Positions 44,913 through 54,766 of a stretch of DNA of 64,000 bases are shown here, in pieces (position 1 is the first letter of the stretch; each line of letters opens with the position of its first letter). The notes under the pieces were generated by a model. The model was given only the letters and a program-made list of their open reading frames with translations, searched no databases and had not been told where the DNA came from. Both the position numbers and the translations under genes were made by a program. The stretch is from Haloplasma contractile SSD-17B (GTDB lineage: Bacteria; Bacillota_I; Bacilli_A; Haloplasmatales; Haloplasmataceae), in contig NZ_AFNU02000003.1 of NCBI RefSeq assembly GCF_000215935.2, forward strand, positions 124,001 to 188,000. Reading direction: 5' to 3'.

Positions 44913-45577
44913 TATTGTTCCACCTTCCTCTTTATTATCACAATTAACTTATTTACGACCTCATCTATAGAAAGCGCTGACGTATCAACTTCGATTGCAT
45001 CATCCGCTTTTCTTAATGGATTAAGTTCTCTAGTTGAGTCTAAGTAATCACGTTTAATAATATCTTGTTTTATCTGTTCAAAATTAGACTCGATTCCTTT
45101 TTTGCTATTTTCTAAATAACGACGTTTTGCACGTACATCAACACTAGCATTTAAGTAAAATTTAACATCTGCATTTGGTAAGACGTTTGTACCGATATCT
45201 CGACCATCCATTACAACATGGTTTTTTTCTGCAATATTACGCTGTAAAGAAACCAACTTTTCCCGAACGGTTTTAATTGAAGATACTATAGAAACATTAT
45301 TAGATATTTCAGTGCTTCTTATTTCCTCTGTCACTTCATGTTCATCAACTAACACCCTATTATCTTTTGTTAATGTAATACTAGTGTCATCAATGAACTC
45401 ATACATTGTTTCATCTTGTGTATCAATCCCCAATTTTAGAGCTTTATAAGTTATTGCTCTGTACATTGCACCCGTATCGATGTAGATAAATTCTAATTGT
45501 TTTGCTAATAATTTTGATATTGTACTTTTACCTGCTCCGGCCGGTCCATCGACTGCTATACTTATATTTTTCTCCAT
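44912..45577 (-). CDS. cmk: Cytidylate kinase
   Basis: 221 residues. Phosphorylates CMP and dCMP. The P-loop is DGPAGAGKSTISK at residues 9-21, then IDTGAMYRAITYKAL and the DGRDIGTNVLP motif. The ATG at 45577 follows GGAGG and lies 50 bp inside the upstream gene. Confidence 0.96.
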   Translation of the reverse strand: MEKNISIAVDGPAGAGKSTISKLLAKQLEFIYIDTGAMYRAITYKALKLGIDTQDETMYEFIDDTSITLTKDNRVLVDEHEVTEEIRSTEISNNVSIVSSIKTVREKLVSLQRNIAEKNHVVMDGRDIGTNVLPNADVKFYLNASVDVRAKRRYLENSKKGIESNFEQIKQDIIKRDYLDSTRELNPLRKADDAIEVDTSALSIDEVVNKLIVIIKRKVEQ

Positions 45578-46877
45578 CGATTGCCTCCATTTCTAGCTTG
45601 TCCTCACCTTTAGTAAGAATTAAAAAAATCTCACGGATTTTGTCGTAGGTAGGGCGTAGTATGTCTTTTATTTTATCTGGGAGAATATCGCCTATTTTTT
45701 CAATGATTGGGCGAATAAAATCTTTTATACTTTGATAAAATGGACGTGCTAAATCAATTAGATCGTTCGCCCACTCCGGATAGATTTCTTTATTCACTCG
45801 ATATACAATCAGTAAACTAACGAATAAAATAGATAAGATTAATCCTGCTACAATTGATCCTTTAATAAGTTTAATAAAACCAGAAATAACAGTTGACATA
45901 ACATTTTTTTCATAGAAAGTTTCATCAATTTCTGTTTGATGTTTTTCTTTTTCAGAAGAAGTTTCATTTAAAGATGCATTAATTTCTTTAACAGAATTGA
46001 TTTCCTCTTTACTAGATGGTGTTAACCCATCCTTATTTGGTAATTGTACTTTTGTTGTATCTGATTCTTCATCAATTTGTTTTTGATGAATATCAGCTCC
46101 CGTAATCTCTTTAATGTTGTCATCGTATTTATTATTTATCGAAATATTAGAATTATCACTATTATATGAATTAGGCCTTACATTTTGTTCCTCGTATAAC
46201 CCGTTCATAATATTATCGATATTTTCTTTAAAGCGATTATGGTCATAGGCTGTTTGGTTATTATCGCTACTCACATCACGTATTAAGTCTTTTAATAGTG
46301 CTTTATGGTTACCATTATCAAACATTTGTCTTTCTGAAGTCTTTATTATATGATCAATATTCAAACGTTCTGAATCGTGCTCATCTTGTATAGCATGTTC
46401 AATCGTCGATTCATCAAGGTCTTCAGCACCTAGCGTTTCAAAAAAGGCTTGTTCAGATGTCGCAAAGTCCTCATTGTATAAGTCCACGTCATCATTTGAA
46501 TAGATATCCTCATCAGTTGTTTTGGTCTTTGGCTCAATATCATATTCCTTATAATAGCGATTTAATGTGTCCTTATATTGACCATTTAACTCGTCTACAT
46601 AATTTAAGAGCTCATCTGTAGCATCTGCATTTTCTAGAGAAATAATGTTCTCGACCGAATATTCAATTTTTTCTTTTAAGGTTTTAAAGTGTTTAGCTGT
46701 TTCTACGTTTGAGCTAAAACGCTTCGATATTTTGTCAATATCCTGTGCTATAATTGATTCTATTTCTTCATCGATGGCTTCATGATCATATTTATCGGCC
46801 TGTTTATCTTCTGACTGAGAAAATAGATGCCGAACTCTTAAACTTCTATAGCCATGAAGATTATCATTAGTAGACAT
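45528..46877 (-). CDS. Large acidic membrane-anchored protein of unknown function
   Basis: 449 residues. The first 325 are hydrophilic, acidic and partly coiled coil (for example SRKHF-like helices, DATDELLNYVDELNGQYKDT). One membrane helix follows (about 335-358, GSIVAGLILSILFVSLLIVY). The last 90 residues contain amphipathic repeats of the form (F/L)xRPxxxKIxxIL (RPFYQSIKDFIRPIIEKIG, LRPTYDKIREI). No family is recognised. It overlaps cmk by 50 bp, more than usual, so its true C-terminus could be affected by a frameshift. It is the first gene of the cmk-rpsA-der-gpsA run. Confidence 0.6.
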   Translation of the reverse strand: MSTNDNLHGYRSLRVRHLFSQSEDKQADKYDHEAIDEEIESIIAQDIDKISKRFSSNVETAKHFKTLKEKIEYSVENIISLENADATDELLNYVDELNGQYKDTLNRYYKEYDIEPKTKTTDEDIYSNDDVDLYNEDFATSEQAFFETLGAEDLDESTIEHAIQDEHDSERLNIDHIIKTSERQMFDNGNHKALLKDLIRDVSSDNNQTAYDHNRFKENIDNIMNGLYEEQNVRPNSYNSDNSNISINNKYDDNIKEITGADIHQKQIDEESDTTKVQLPNKDGLTPSSKEEINSVKEINASLNETSSEKEKHQTEIDETFYEKNVMSTVISGFIKLIKGSIVAGLILSILFVSLLIVYRVNKEIYPEWANDLIDLARPFYQSIKDFIRPIIEKIGDILPDKIKDILRPTYDKIREIFLILTKGEDKLEMEAIDGEKYKYSSRWTGRSR

Positions 46878-47024
46878 GATAAATCCCCCTTCTCCATTTA
46901 CATCTATATGATTATATCATATTTTAATTTTTTTTATAAGTAATTTTGTATTAAATTTAAATTTAATATTCATAATAAGTGTATAATATTAATTGGAAAA
47001 AATTTGTAAATACAGGTGGTAAAA

Positions 47025-47237
47025 ATGAAAATTATTGTAAAAATAAAGGAAAGTAAATGCATTAAATGTGGAATGTGCATCACATATGCACCTGATTATT
47101 TCGATTATGATGAGGATGGATATGCTAAATATATTTATTATGAATATGGTTATCATATGAGGGGAGACGAATTCGATCGAGATAAGATAAATAAAACATC
47201 CGATTTCTGCCCTGTTTCTTGTATTAGTACAGTATAA
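47025..47237 (+). CDS. Single-cluster ferredoxin
   Basis: 70 residues from the ATG at 47025, which lies five bases after AGGTGG. The [4Fe-4S] motif is CIKCGMC near residue 12, and the distant fourth ligand is in DFCPVSCI near the C-terminus, as in Bacillus Fer. The C-terminal half is short. It is an electron carrier; the partner is not evident from context. Confidence 0.9.
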   Translation: MKIIVKIKESKCIKCGMCITYAPDYFDYDEDGYAKYIYYEYGYHMRGDEFDRDKINKTSDFCPVSCISTV

Positions 47238-47390
47238 GAAAGACTTTTTTTACTATCTATAGAGCTGATTTTATTCAATTCTTTTCCTTATATATATATA
47301 AAAAAAGGAAGACAGCTTTTCACAAAAATAAGTGATTATTTTAATTACTTTTATTATTTTAATGTTTTTTTCATATTTTTCAATTAATAT

Positions 47391-47419
47391 TTGCTAAAAA
47401 TATAAAATTTTGCTATAAT
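47391..47419 (+). promoter_or_regulatory. SigA-type promoter of the membrane pyrophosphatase gene
   Basis: TTGCTA at 47391-47396, 17-bp spacer, TATAAT at 47414-47419, about 50 bp before the start codon. Confidence 0.8.
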
Positions 47420-47474
47420 TTTCGTGTTAAATTACTTTAACAAACAACTTTATATTGTAGGAGGAGACTTGAAA

Positions 47475-49532
47475 ATGAATAATTTGGACACAACGTTCAT
47501 TATTGTTGCGATTGCAACAGCAGTAGTTGCATTACTATATGCACTACTATTAAATTCAAGAGTTAAACGAGTTAGTCAAGGAAATGACAGAATGAAAGAA
47601 TTAGCTACACACATCCAAGAGGGTGCAATGGCATTCTTAACTCGTGAGTACAAAGCATTAGTTTTATTTGTTGTAGTGTTATTTTTTGTAATGGGGTTAT
47701 TCTTACCTGTTCATAGCTGGCTTACAGCTACTAACTTTTTAATTGGTGCAACATTATCAGGACTAGCTGGATTCTTCGGAATGAGAGCAGCTACGAGTGC
47801 AAACGCACGTACTGCAAATGCTGCTAAAGAAGGCGGAATGAATAAAGCTTTATCTGTTGCATTTAGTGGTGGAGCAGTTATGGGTATGAGTGTAGTTGGA
47901 TTAGGTTTAATTGGTTTAACTGGACTATATTTTATTGAAACACAAATAATTGGTGTTTCAGACACAAATATCGCAAGCGTGTTAACCGGATTTGGTTTAG
48001 GTGCCTCATCAATTGCTCTATTTGGACGTGTTGGTGGAGGAATCTACACGAAAGCCGCTGACGTTGGTGCTGACTTAGTTGGTAAAGTAGAAGCTGGAAT
48101 CCCTGAAGATGACCCACGTAACCCTGCAACAATTGCAGATAATGTTGGTGACAACGTAGGTGACGTTGCTGGTATGGGTGCTGACTTATTTGAATCATTT
48201 GTTGGTTCAATCATCTCAGCTATTACTTTAGGTTTCCTTGCTTTCGGTGTAGAAGGTGCTGTGTTCCCAATGATTTTAGCTGGATTAGGAATCCTAGCAG
48301 CTGTATTAGGTTCATTATTTGTTCGTGGTGGGGAAAATACAGATCCTGCAAAGTCTCTACACTTTGGTACTTATGTAAGTGCTGGTTTAGTTGTTATAGC
48401 AGCTTACCTATTAAGTTATTTCTACTTAGGTGAATTAGGTCCTTTCTTTGCAATTATCGCTGGTCTAGCAGTAGGATTAATTATTGCATTTATTACTGAA
48501 ATATATACATCTGGTGAATATGGATCCGTTAAGAAAATTGCAGAACAATCTGAAACAGGACCTGCGACAAACATTATCGCTGGTTTATCAGTAGGAATGA
48601 AATCAACCGCATTACCAGTTTTATTCATTGTTATCGGAATCATTGTAGCATTCTATGCTGCAGGTGGGAACACTAGCGTTGATAATGGACTTTATGGTAT
48701 TGCATTAGCTGCTGTTGGTATGTTATCAACTGCTGGTATTACAATCGCTGTAGATGCTTATGGTCCTATTGCTGACAATGCTGGTGGTATTGCAGAGATG
48801 GCAGAACTTGATCCGTCAGTACGTGAAGTAACGGATAAGCTAGATGCTGTTGGTAATACAACTGCTGCAATCGGTAAAGGATTTGCAATTGGTTCTGCTG
48901 CCTTAACAGCATTAGCACTATTTGCTTCATATGCTAAAGTTGCTGGATTAGAGGGAATTAATATCCTAGAACCTAAAGTTATTGCTGGATTATTAATTGG
49001 ATCAATGCTTCCATTCTTGTTCTCAGCTATGACAATGATGAGTGTTGGTAAAGCTGCTAATAAGATGATCGAAGAAGTACGTCGTCAGTTCCGTGAAATC
49101 CCTGGAATCATGGAAGGGACAGCAAAACCTGAATATGCAAAATGTGTTGATATTTCAACTGCTGCTGCATTAAGAGAAATGTTATTACCTGGAGTTCTAG
49201 CAGTTACTGCACCGCTTTTAACTGGTTATGTATTAGGTGCTGCTGCACTTGGTGGATTACTAGCTGGAGCTTTAGGTGCTGGTATCATGATGGCAATCTT
49301 CATGTCAAACGCTGGTGGAGCATGGGATAACGCTAAAAAGTATATTGAAGAAGGACATCACGGTGGAAAAGGTTCAGAGCCTCATAAAGCTGCTGTAACT
49401 GGTGATACTGTAGGTGACCCATTCAAAGATACATCAGGACCATCAATCAACATCTTAATCAAATTAATGACAATTGTATCGTTAGTATTTGCCGGTCTAT
49501 TTGGATCAGGACTTATCGAACAATTATTCTAA
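47475..49532 (+). CDS. hppA: Ion-translocating membrane pyrophosphatase, K+-dependent type
   Basis: 685 residues from the ATG at 47475, eight bases after GGAGGAG; an upstream in-frame ATG lacks such a site. About 16 membrane helices. Substrate-binding motifs [20 protein letters not shown] and [20 protein letters not shown] are complete, as is the third acidic site [22 protein letters not shown] carries Ala and Gly at the two positions that are Lys and Thr in K+-independent enzymes, so K+ dependence is predicted. That subfamily includes both Na+ and H+ pumps; sequence alone does not decide here. It couples pyrophosphate hydrolysis to membrane energisation and is rare in Bacillus. Confidence 0.95.
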   Translation: MNNLDTTFIIVAIATAVVALLYALLLNSRVKRVSQGNDRMKELATHIQEGAMAFLTREYKALVLFVVVLFFVMGLFLPVHSWLTATNFLIGATLSGLAGFFGMRAATSANARTANAAKEGGMNKALSVAFSGGAVMGMSVVGLGLIGLTGLYFIETQIIGVSDTNIASVLTGFGLGASSIALFGRVGGGIYTKAADVGADLVGKVEAGIPEDDPRNPATIADNVGDNVGDVAGMGADLFESFVGSIISAITLGFLAFGVEGAVFPMILAGLGILAAVLGSLFVRGGENTDPAKSLHFGTYVSAGLVVIAAYLLSYFYLGELGPFFAIIAGLAVGLIIAFITEIYTSGEYGSVKKIAEQSETGPATNIIAGLSVGMKSTALPVLFIVIGIIVAFYAAGGNTSVDNGLYGIALAAVGMLSTAGITIAVDAYGPIADNAGGIAEMAELDPSVREVTDKLDAVGNTTAAIGKGFAIGSAALTALALFASYAKVAGLEGINILEPKVIAGLLIGSMLPFLFSAMTMMSVGKAANKMIEEVRRQFREIPGIMEGTAKPEYAKCVDISTAAALREMLLPGVLAVTAPLLTGYVLGAAALGGLLAGALGAGIMMAIFMSNAGGAWDNAKKYIEEGHHGGKGSEPHKAAVTGDTVGDPFKDTSGPSINILIKLMTIVSLVFAGLFGSGLIEQLF

Positions 49533-49539
49533 TAAAGAT

Positions 49540-49575
49540 AAAAAAGCTGAATGCGTGTGCATTCAGCTTTTTTTT
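49540..49575 (+). terminator. Terminator of hppA
   Basis: Perfect stem aaaaagctgaatgc / gcattcagctttttt with a 6-base loop and T8 tail, right after the stop. It can also serve the minus-strand rluB. Confidence 0.95.
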
Positions 49576-49641
49576 GTCTATTCAGTAATAAAATATAGAT
49601 TTGATAATAATATAGTGTAAACTAATACTACTTTTATTATG

Positions 49642-50394
49642 TTAACGATTTAAATAGTCTGGCCCATGTGTTGACAAGTGAACTAATTGTTTCACTTCAT
49701 GTGGTTTTAGTGGACGAAAATCACCTGGTGTAATTCCCTGAACATCAATGAATGCATAGCGGTCACGACGTAATTTTTTAACTGGGTAACCAATTGATTC
49801 AAACATGCGTTTCACTTGATGGTATTTACCTTCATGGATTACAAGTTCAATTAAAGCTGAATTATGTTTCTTATCAACTCTAACAACTTTCACTTTTGCA
49901 GGAGCTGTTTTAAATCCACCGATATCAACACCCTTTTTTAACGGTGTTAATTCATGTTTTTGTGGAATTCCTTTTACTCGTGCTAGATAAGTTTTATTCA
50001 CTTCATATCGTGGATGCATTAAGCTATTAGCAAAATCACCGTCATTTGTTAATAGTAGCACACCGGTTGTATCATAATCTAAGCGACCAACTGGAAATAT
50101 GCGCTCCTTTACACCTGCATTTTTTAAATAATCAATGACAAGCGTACGATCTTTTCCTTCCTCATCTCTATTAGCAGATAAACATCCACTAGGCTTATTA
50201 ATAACAAAATATACTTTTTCTTCACTTTCCACCTTAACTTCGTCCACTGATACGACATCTTTACTACTTACCTTTGTTCCAAGTTCTTTGACAACTTTTC
50301 CGTTTACTCTAACTCGACCATCGACAATCATTTGTTCTGCCTTTCGTCGACTCGTTATTCCTGCTTGTGCTATTACTTTTTGTAGTCTTTCCAT
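49642..50394 (-). CDS. rluB: 23S rRNA pseudouridine synthase RluB-type
   Basis: 250 residues. An S4 domain (MERLQKVIAQAGITSRRKAE) precedes the RsuA/RluB catalytic domain with VGRLDYDTTGVLLLTNDG (catalytic Asp) and EGKYHQVKRMFESIG. Probably modifies U2605 of 23S rRNA. Located next to spmB-spmA-dacB as in B. subtilis. Confidence 0.93.
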   Translation of the reverse strand: MERLQKVIAQAGITSRRKAEQMIVDGRVRVNGKVVKELGTKVSSKDVVSVDEVKVESEEKVYFVINKPSGCLSANRDEEGKDRTLVIDYLKNAGVKERIFPVGRLDYDTTGVLLLTNDGDFANSLMHPRYEVNKTYLARVKGIPQKHELTPLKKGVDIGGFKTAPAKVKVVRVDKKHNSALIELVIHEGKYHQVKRMFESIGYPVKKLRRDRYAFIDVQGITPGDFRPLKPHEVKQLVHLSTHGPDYLNR

Positions 50395-50436
50395 TTTTTC
50401 ACCTTCTGTTAGTTTCTAGTGTCATCTCTTATTTTA

Positions 50437-50949
50437 TTACAACAAGTAATATTTTACTACAAAAAAGGCACAAATGAAACTAATAATGTCAACTAATAGT
50501 CCAGCTTTTAATGCATAACGCGATTCTTTGATGCCAATTGCCCCAAAATAGACGGTAATAATATACAATGTTGTATCGGTTCCACCTTGAATTGTTGATG
50601 CCAACATACCAGGAAAGCTGTCAGGACCATACCCTTTAAGTATGTCATGTAAGACAGCAAGCGAGGCTACACCAGAAATCGGTCTAAAAAAAGCTAATGT
50701 CATAATATCGGTATAGAAGGCATCAACGCTACTAAAAAGAAATTTAAATGAATCTTGTAAAACGTTTGAGCTTCTAAATACAGTTGTAGCTATAATCATA
50801 CTCGCAACATACGGAAGAATTTCATACACATATTTTACGCCTTCTTTCGCACCTTTAATAAAACTGTCATAAGCGTTAATGCCCTTGAAATTTGCGTAAA
50901 TCATAAGAGATAGTATGGCTACTGGTATAATATAAATCGTTACATTCAA
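50437..50949 (-). CDS. spmB: Spore maturation protein B
   Basis: 170 residues, integral membrane, with a nucleoside-recognition (Gate) type domain. Segments FKGINAYDSFIKGAKEGVK and SFPGMLASTIQGGTDTTLYIITVYFGAIGIK are typical of SpmB. With SpmA it is needed for full spore core dehydration. The pair spmA-spmB follows dacB. Confidence 0.93.
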   Translation of the reverse strand: MNVTIYIIPVAILSLMIYANFKGINAYDSFIKGAKEGVKYVYEILPYVASMIIATTVFRSSNVLQDSFKFLFSSVDAFYTDIMTLAFFRPISGVASLAVLHDILKGYGPDSFPGMLASTIQGGTDTTLYIITVYFGAIGIKESRYALKAGLLVDIISFICAFFVVKYYLL

Positions 50950-51073
50950 ATTATCACATCCAGTTCATTTGTTTCGTATTGCTTTTTTCTTTATTCGTTT
51001 CTATATATACTTAACTTGTCTTTAAAATAAAATCTAGACTTATTTTTCTTTTAGGCCATAATACACAATTAAC

Positions 51074-51655
51074 CTATTTTTTTGAAAGTTTTGCAAAGAG
51101 ACGATCAACAACAATTGCGAAGAATGTTGATAAGCTTGTCGCTAATATAATCATTGGTATCACATTGCTTGGATTAATGCTTCCATTTATTTTTCGCATT
51201 GAGACGATTGTTGTCGGTATTAGAGTTAAACTACTTGTGTTAATTAAAAGAAGTGTAATCATAGAGCGTGTTGCGTGATCTTTATCACCATTAATTTTCT
51301 TCATTTCCTTCATCGCCTTAATACCGAGTGGTGTCGCAACACTCCCTAGTCCTAGCATATTAGCAGCCATATTACTCGCAATTAAACCATGTACCTCATG
51401 CTGTTTAGGTAACTCTGGAAAGAGAAACCGTGTAACAGGATGAATTAATCTCGCAAACGCACTGATTAACCCACAATCCTTGGCAACCTGTAATAATCCA
51501 TTCCATAATATAAATAAACCAGTCAAGTTTAAAATCATTTCAATAGACGCCTTAGGAGAACTTAATATGGCCTCATTGATTGTTGCCGCGCGTCCTGTAA
51601 AAATCGCATAGGTAATTCCAATGATAAATAGAAAGATCCAAATCTTATTGACCAT
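51074..51655 (-). CDS. spmA: Spore maturation protein A
   Basis: 193 residues from the ATG at 51655 (MVNKIWIFLFIIGITYA), which matches the normal SpmA N-terminus; longer in-frame starts run inside dacB. Membrane segments and the Gate motif NMAANMLGLGSVATPLGIKAM are clear. Overlaps the end of dacB by 11 bp, indicating coupling. Confidence 0.92.
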   Translation of the reverse strand: MVNKIWIFLFIIGITYAIFTGRAATINEAILSSPKASIEMILNLTGLFILWNGLLQVAKDCGLISAFARLIHPVTRFLFPELPKQHEVHGLIASNMAANMLGLGSVATPLGIKAMKEMKKINGDKDHATRSMITLLLINTSSLTLIPTTIVSMRKINGSINPSNVIPMIILATSLSTFFAIVVDRLFAKLSKK

Positions 51656-52784
51656 CGTATACACCATGTAGACGATCATCAATCCATGTTACAAGATCCA
51701 TGACATCAAAGAAATCATCTTGTTCCTTTAAATGAGACATATCTGCCTTATTAACTGGTTTACTCATAATCTCTTCTCCATTATGCTTTAATATAAGATT
51801 CGCTTCATTACTCGCTTCATTACGAACTTCTATAACGAATTTATAATCTTTTAATTCATTAGCTTTTACTGGATACAAGATATCATGATCGTTAAAATAC
51901 AAATCTTTTTGATCATTAGGTACCTCAAAAATTCCTCGTCTCATAAATGTTTTCATCTCATATTGATTGAAACCATAATCAAACATACGTTTATGATCTT
52001 GCCAGTCATTTGGTCCATTTAAAGTCACAGTTATTAACTCTAATTCATCTTTACGTGATACGGTAACTAACGTTCTTTTTGCTAGTTTTGTATAGCCAGT
52101 TTTTCCACCAATAATATCATCGTAGTATTTAATTAATCTATGTTTGGTGGTCCATACATAAGTTCTACCATTTTGTGTCGTTGTTTTATAGACTTCTGTA
52201 CCAGTAATTTTGCGGAACATAGGATTGTTCATCGCATATTGCATTAATAACGCCATATCATATGCAGTTGAGATGTTTTTAGTTGTCTCATCCAGTCCAG
52301 AAGAATTTTCAAATGTTGAGTTGTTCATGCCAATTTCTTTTGCCTTCTCATTCATCATGGTATAAAAGGTATTAACATCGCCATCACCTACATATTTAGC
52401 AATAAGATATGCAGCGTCATTCCCTGAACGTAGCATCAGTCCATATATCAAATCTTCTAGCGTTAATGAATCTCCTTCTTGAAGATAAATAGAAGACCCG
52501 ATTTGTAAGGTAGTTTCCTGATCGACTGTTACCATATCATCTAATCGCTTGTTTTCGATGGCTACAATTGCTGTCATAATTTTTGAGATACTTGCAATGG
52601 GTCTTCTCTTATGAGCATCCTTTTGAAACAATACTCTTCCTGAATTTGACTCTAACAATGTTGCACAATCGGCGCTCACAAAAGGGGCATCTGCCGTTAG
52701 TTCTTCGTCAGCTTGTACGGTACTACCAAAATTAATCAATAATACCATAATAAAACTAATGATTATAAGTAGTCTTTTTTTCAT
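51645..52784 (-). CDS. dacB: D-alanyl-D-alanine carboxypeptidase (DacB/DacF type)
   Basis: 379 residues from the ATG at 52784, preceded by AGGTGAT. Signal peptide (MKKRLLIIISFIMVLLINF) then the peptidase S11 domain with SISK (SxxK), RSGN (SxN) and KTG motifs. In Bacillus, DacB trims spore cortex peptidoglycan and is encoded with spmA-spmB exactly as here. Confidence 0.92.
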   Translation of the reverse strand: MKKRLLIIISFIMVLLINFGSTVQADEELTADAPFVSADCATLLESNSGRVLFQKDAHKRRPIASISKIMTAIVAIENKRLDDMVTVDQETTLQIGSSIYLQEGDSLTLEDLIYGLMLRSGNDAAYLIAKYVGDGDVNTFYTMMNEKAKEIGMNNSTFENSSGLDETTKNISTAYDMALLMQYAMNNPMFRKITGTEVYKTTTQNGRTYVWTTKHRLIKYYDDIIGGKTGYTKLAKRTLVTVSRKDELELITVTLNGPNDWQDHKRMFDYGFNQYEMKTFMRRGIFEVPNDQKDLYFNDHDILYPVKANELKDYKFVIEVRNEASNEANLILKHNGEEIMSKPVNKADMSHLKEQDDFFDVMDLVTWIDDRLHGVYDGQ

Positions 52785-52884
52785 TTTTATCACCTATGAA
52801 AGTATATGATAGTATACAGATTGATTATGATTAAAAGACCATATTTAAAGGGACAAACCATAACTATAGAGGTTCTTAAAAGTA

Positions 52885-52919
52885 CAAAAAAACTGAACCA
52901 TACAAGTGATTCAGTTTCT
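52885..52919 (-). terminator. Terminator of the NhaC-family transporter gene
   Basis: AAACTGAA and TTCAGTTT arms with a 12-base loop and T7 tail on the minus strand. Confidence 0.82.
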
Positions 52920-52953
52920 AAGAGAACTAAATTATGATAATTACGTCGTTTAA

Positions 52954-54285
52954 CTATGACAATTGTTTCCTTAATTTTGGAAACCCTATAAGAATCGCAA
53001 TACTTCCAAACACAAACAACAATTGAGAATACGTTAAATAAGGAATAATATCAAAAGGAGAAATTGAGAGTCCTGCATCTTTTGCTAAACTAGTGATAAA
53101 TAATAGTTGAAAACCGTAAGGTATAATTCCTTGCCATGCACATGAAAATATATCTAGTAAACTTGCACTCTTTCTTGGATCAACACCAAATTCATCACTA
53201 ATTTCCTTTGCAACAGGACCAGATACGACAATTGCAACCGTGTTGTTAGCAGTACAAATATCGACAGCACTTGCAATCGCTGCGATTCCAAACTGTGCAC
53301 CCTTCTCTGATTTAACGAATTGCTTAATCGTCCTTATAATCAAATCTAACCCTCCATTTACTTTAATAAGTTCAACAGTTCCTGATACAATAAGCGTTAA
53401 TAGAACAAGGTCTAACATGCCTCCGATTCCAAAATGTATGTTTGAGATATACGATAGGAATGTTAAGTCACCATATAAAAATCCGATTATACCAGATAAG
53501 AGAGTTCCTAAAACTAGTATAATAAACACATTCATTCCAGATATAGCGAGCACTAACACCGCTATATAAGGTAGTACGTTTATAAAATCGGTATAAGTAA
53601 ATGATTCTACATGAACGGAAAGCTCATAGTTTGTTGTAAGCATAATTAATACAAATGAACTAACGATAAATGCTGGTAGAACAATAAAGAAGTTTACCTT
53701 AAACTTATCTCGCATAGAACACCCTTGTGTTTTTGTAGCCGCTATTGTCGTATCAGAGATAAACGATAAATTATCTCCAAACATTGCTCCTCCGACAATT
53801 GCTGCAAGTACGATTGCAATAAATGGTGTACTAGTTGAAGTTGTATTAATAAGACTTAAGCCGATGGGTGTCAATGCACCGATTGTTCCAACTGAAGTTC
53901 CCATAGATATGGATACAATAGCAGAGGTTAGAAATAAACCAAAAATCAGTAGATTAGTTGGTAGGATATTTAATCCAATTTTGACGAAGGACTCAGCACC
54001 ACCGATTGCACCAGTAACACTACTGAAGGCACCTGCTAATATAAAGATAAAACACATATATAAAATATTATGGTCACTTGCTCCATTAAAGAAAATGGTC
54101 AGTTTCTTCTCAAAGTTGTGGGTTCGGTCAATGATTAACCCAACAATTGCAGCTATTAAAAATGCAACTGTAGCTGGCATAGCGTAAAAGTCGCCAGTTA
54201 CAACTCCTGTACCTAAAAATAAAATAAGAAATATGATAAACGGTAGTAATGATAAAGCTTGCCTGAATGTCGACTTTGTTTGCAT
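52954..54285 (-). CDS. NhaC-family transporter under a SAM riboswitch, probable methionine transporter (MetT)
   Basis: 443 residues from the ATG at 54285 (AGAGGAA site upstream), with about 12 membrane helices. Conserved NhaC-superfamily segments: ISMGTSVGTIGALTPIG, GGAMFGDNLSFISDTTIAA, CTANNTVAIVVSGPVAKEI and AWQGIIPYGFQ. Family annotation would say Na+/H+ antiporter. Because the gene follows a SAM riboswitch (54464-54576) and sits beside metNIQ, methionine uptake as proposed for S-box-linked MetT proteins is more likely. Transport itself is not shown by the sequence. Confidence 0.82.
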   Translation of the reverse strand: MQTKSTFRQALSLLPFIIFLILFLGTGVVTGDFYAMPATVAFLIAAIVGLIIDRTHNFEKKLTIFFNGASDHNILYMCFIFILAGAFSSVTGAIGGAESFVKIGLNILPTNLLIFGLFLTSAIVSISMGTSVGTIGALTPIGLSLINTTSTSTPFIAIVLAAIVGGAMFGDNLSFISDTTIAATKTQGCSMRDKFKVNFFIVLPAFIVSSFVLIMLTTNYELSVHVESFTYTDFINVLPYIAVLVLAISGMNVFIILVLGTLLSGIIGFLYGDLTFLSYISNIHFGIGGMLDLVLLTLIVSGTVELIKVNGGLDLIIRTIKQFVKSEKGAQFGIAAIASAVDICTANNTVAIVVSGPVAKEISDEFGVDPRKSASLLDIFSCAWQGIIPYGFQLLFITSLAKDAGLSISPFDIIPYLTYSQLLFVFGSIAILIGFPKLRKQLS

Positions 54286-54403
54286 GTCATTTCCTCTTTC
54301 CTTTATATAGATGGTAATTAACTTACTGGTTATGAGTAAATAAATATCCTTCATTTACTTAACATCATATAGTATTTATTTCTGATTCTTATACATATTA
54401 AAT

Positions 54404-54440
54404 AAAAAATCCCTTATACACAAGAGTAGAAAGGAGTAAC
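54404..54440 (-). terminator. Intrinsic terminator of the SAM riboswitch upstream of the NhaC-family gene
   Basis: Minus strand CTCCTT / AAGGGA-type stem extending through ACTCC..GGGAT with a following T6. It is positioned 25 nt after the aptamer as in transcription-attenuation S-boxes. Stem is less perfect than at metN. Confidence 0.65.
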
Positions 54441-54463
54441 ATCATAAATCATAAAAAATGTGT

Positions 54464-54576
54464 CCTCTCGTATCTCTCAAGGTTAACCTTGCAGAAGTTA
54501 GCACCTTGTAGACATAATAATTGTTGTTAGTTACCTGCATCGTAGGGCCAGTCCCTCTGTCGCTCTTGATAAGAGT
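54464..54576 (-). promoter_or_regulatory. SAM-I (S-box) riboswitch, copy 1
   Basis: Minus strand shows the canonical order: P1 strand CTCTTATCAAGAG, then GAGGGACTGGCCCTACGATGC, AGGTAACT-type P3/P4 region, GGTGCTAACTTCTGCA and the closing AGATACGAG. Binding of SAM should favour the terminator and stop the transporter transcript. Confidence 0.95.
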
Positions 54577-54702
54577 ATTTATTAACTTTTCTTAACCAAA
54601 ATCAATTATATCAATGAATATATTAAAGTCAATTATTTTTTCTGATTTATATGATATTAAATACCTAAAAAGTTATACACCCTATTATACTAATATCACA
54701 AA

Positions 54703-54756
54703 TAAAAATACCTCACCATGACGTTCTTAAGGTCAATACGTGAGGCATTTTTTATA
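54703..54756 (-). terminator. Terminator of the metNIQ operon
   Basis: Minus strand AAAATGCCTCAC and GTGAGGTATTTTT arms, with a secondary GACCTTAAGAACGTC hairpin in the loop, directly after metQ. Confidence 0.88.
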
Positions 54757-54766
54757 TTCACATGCG

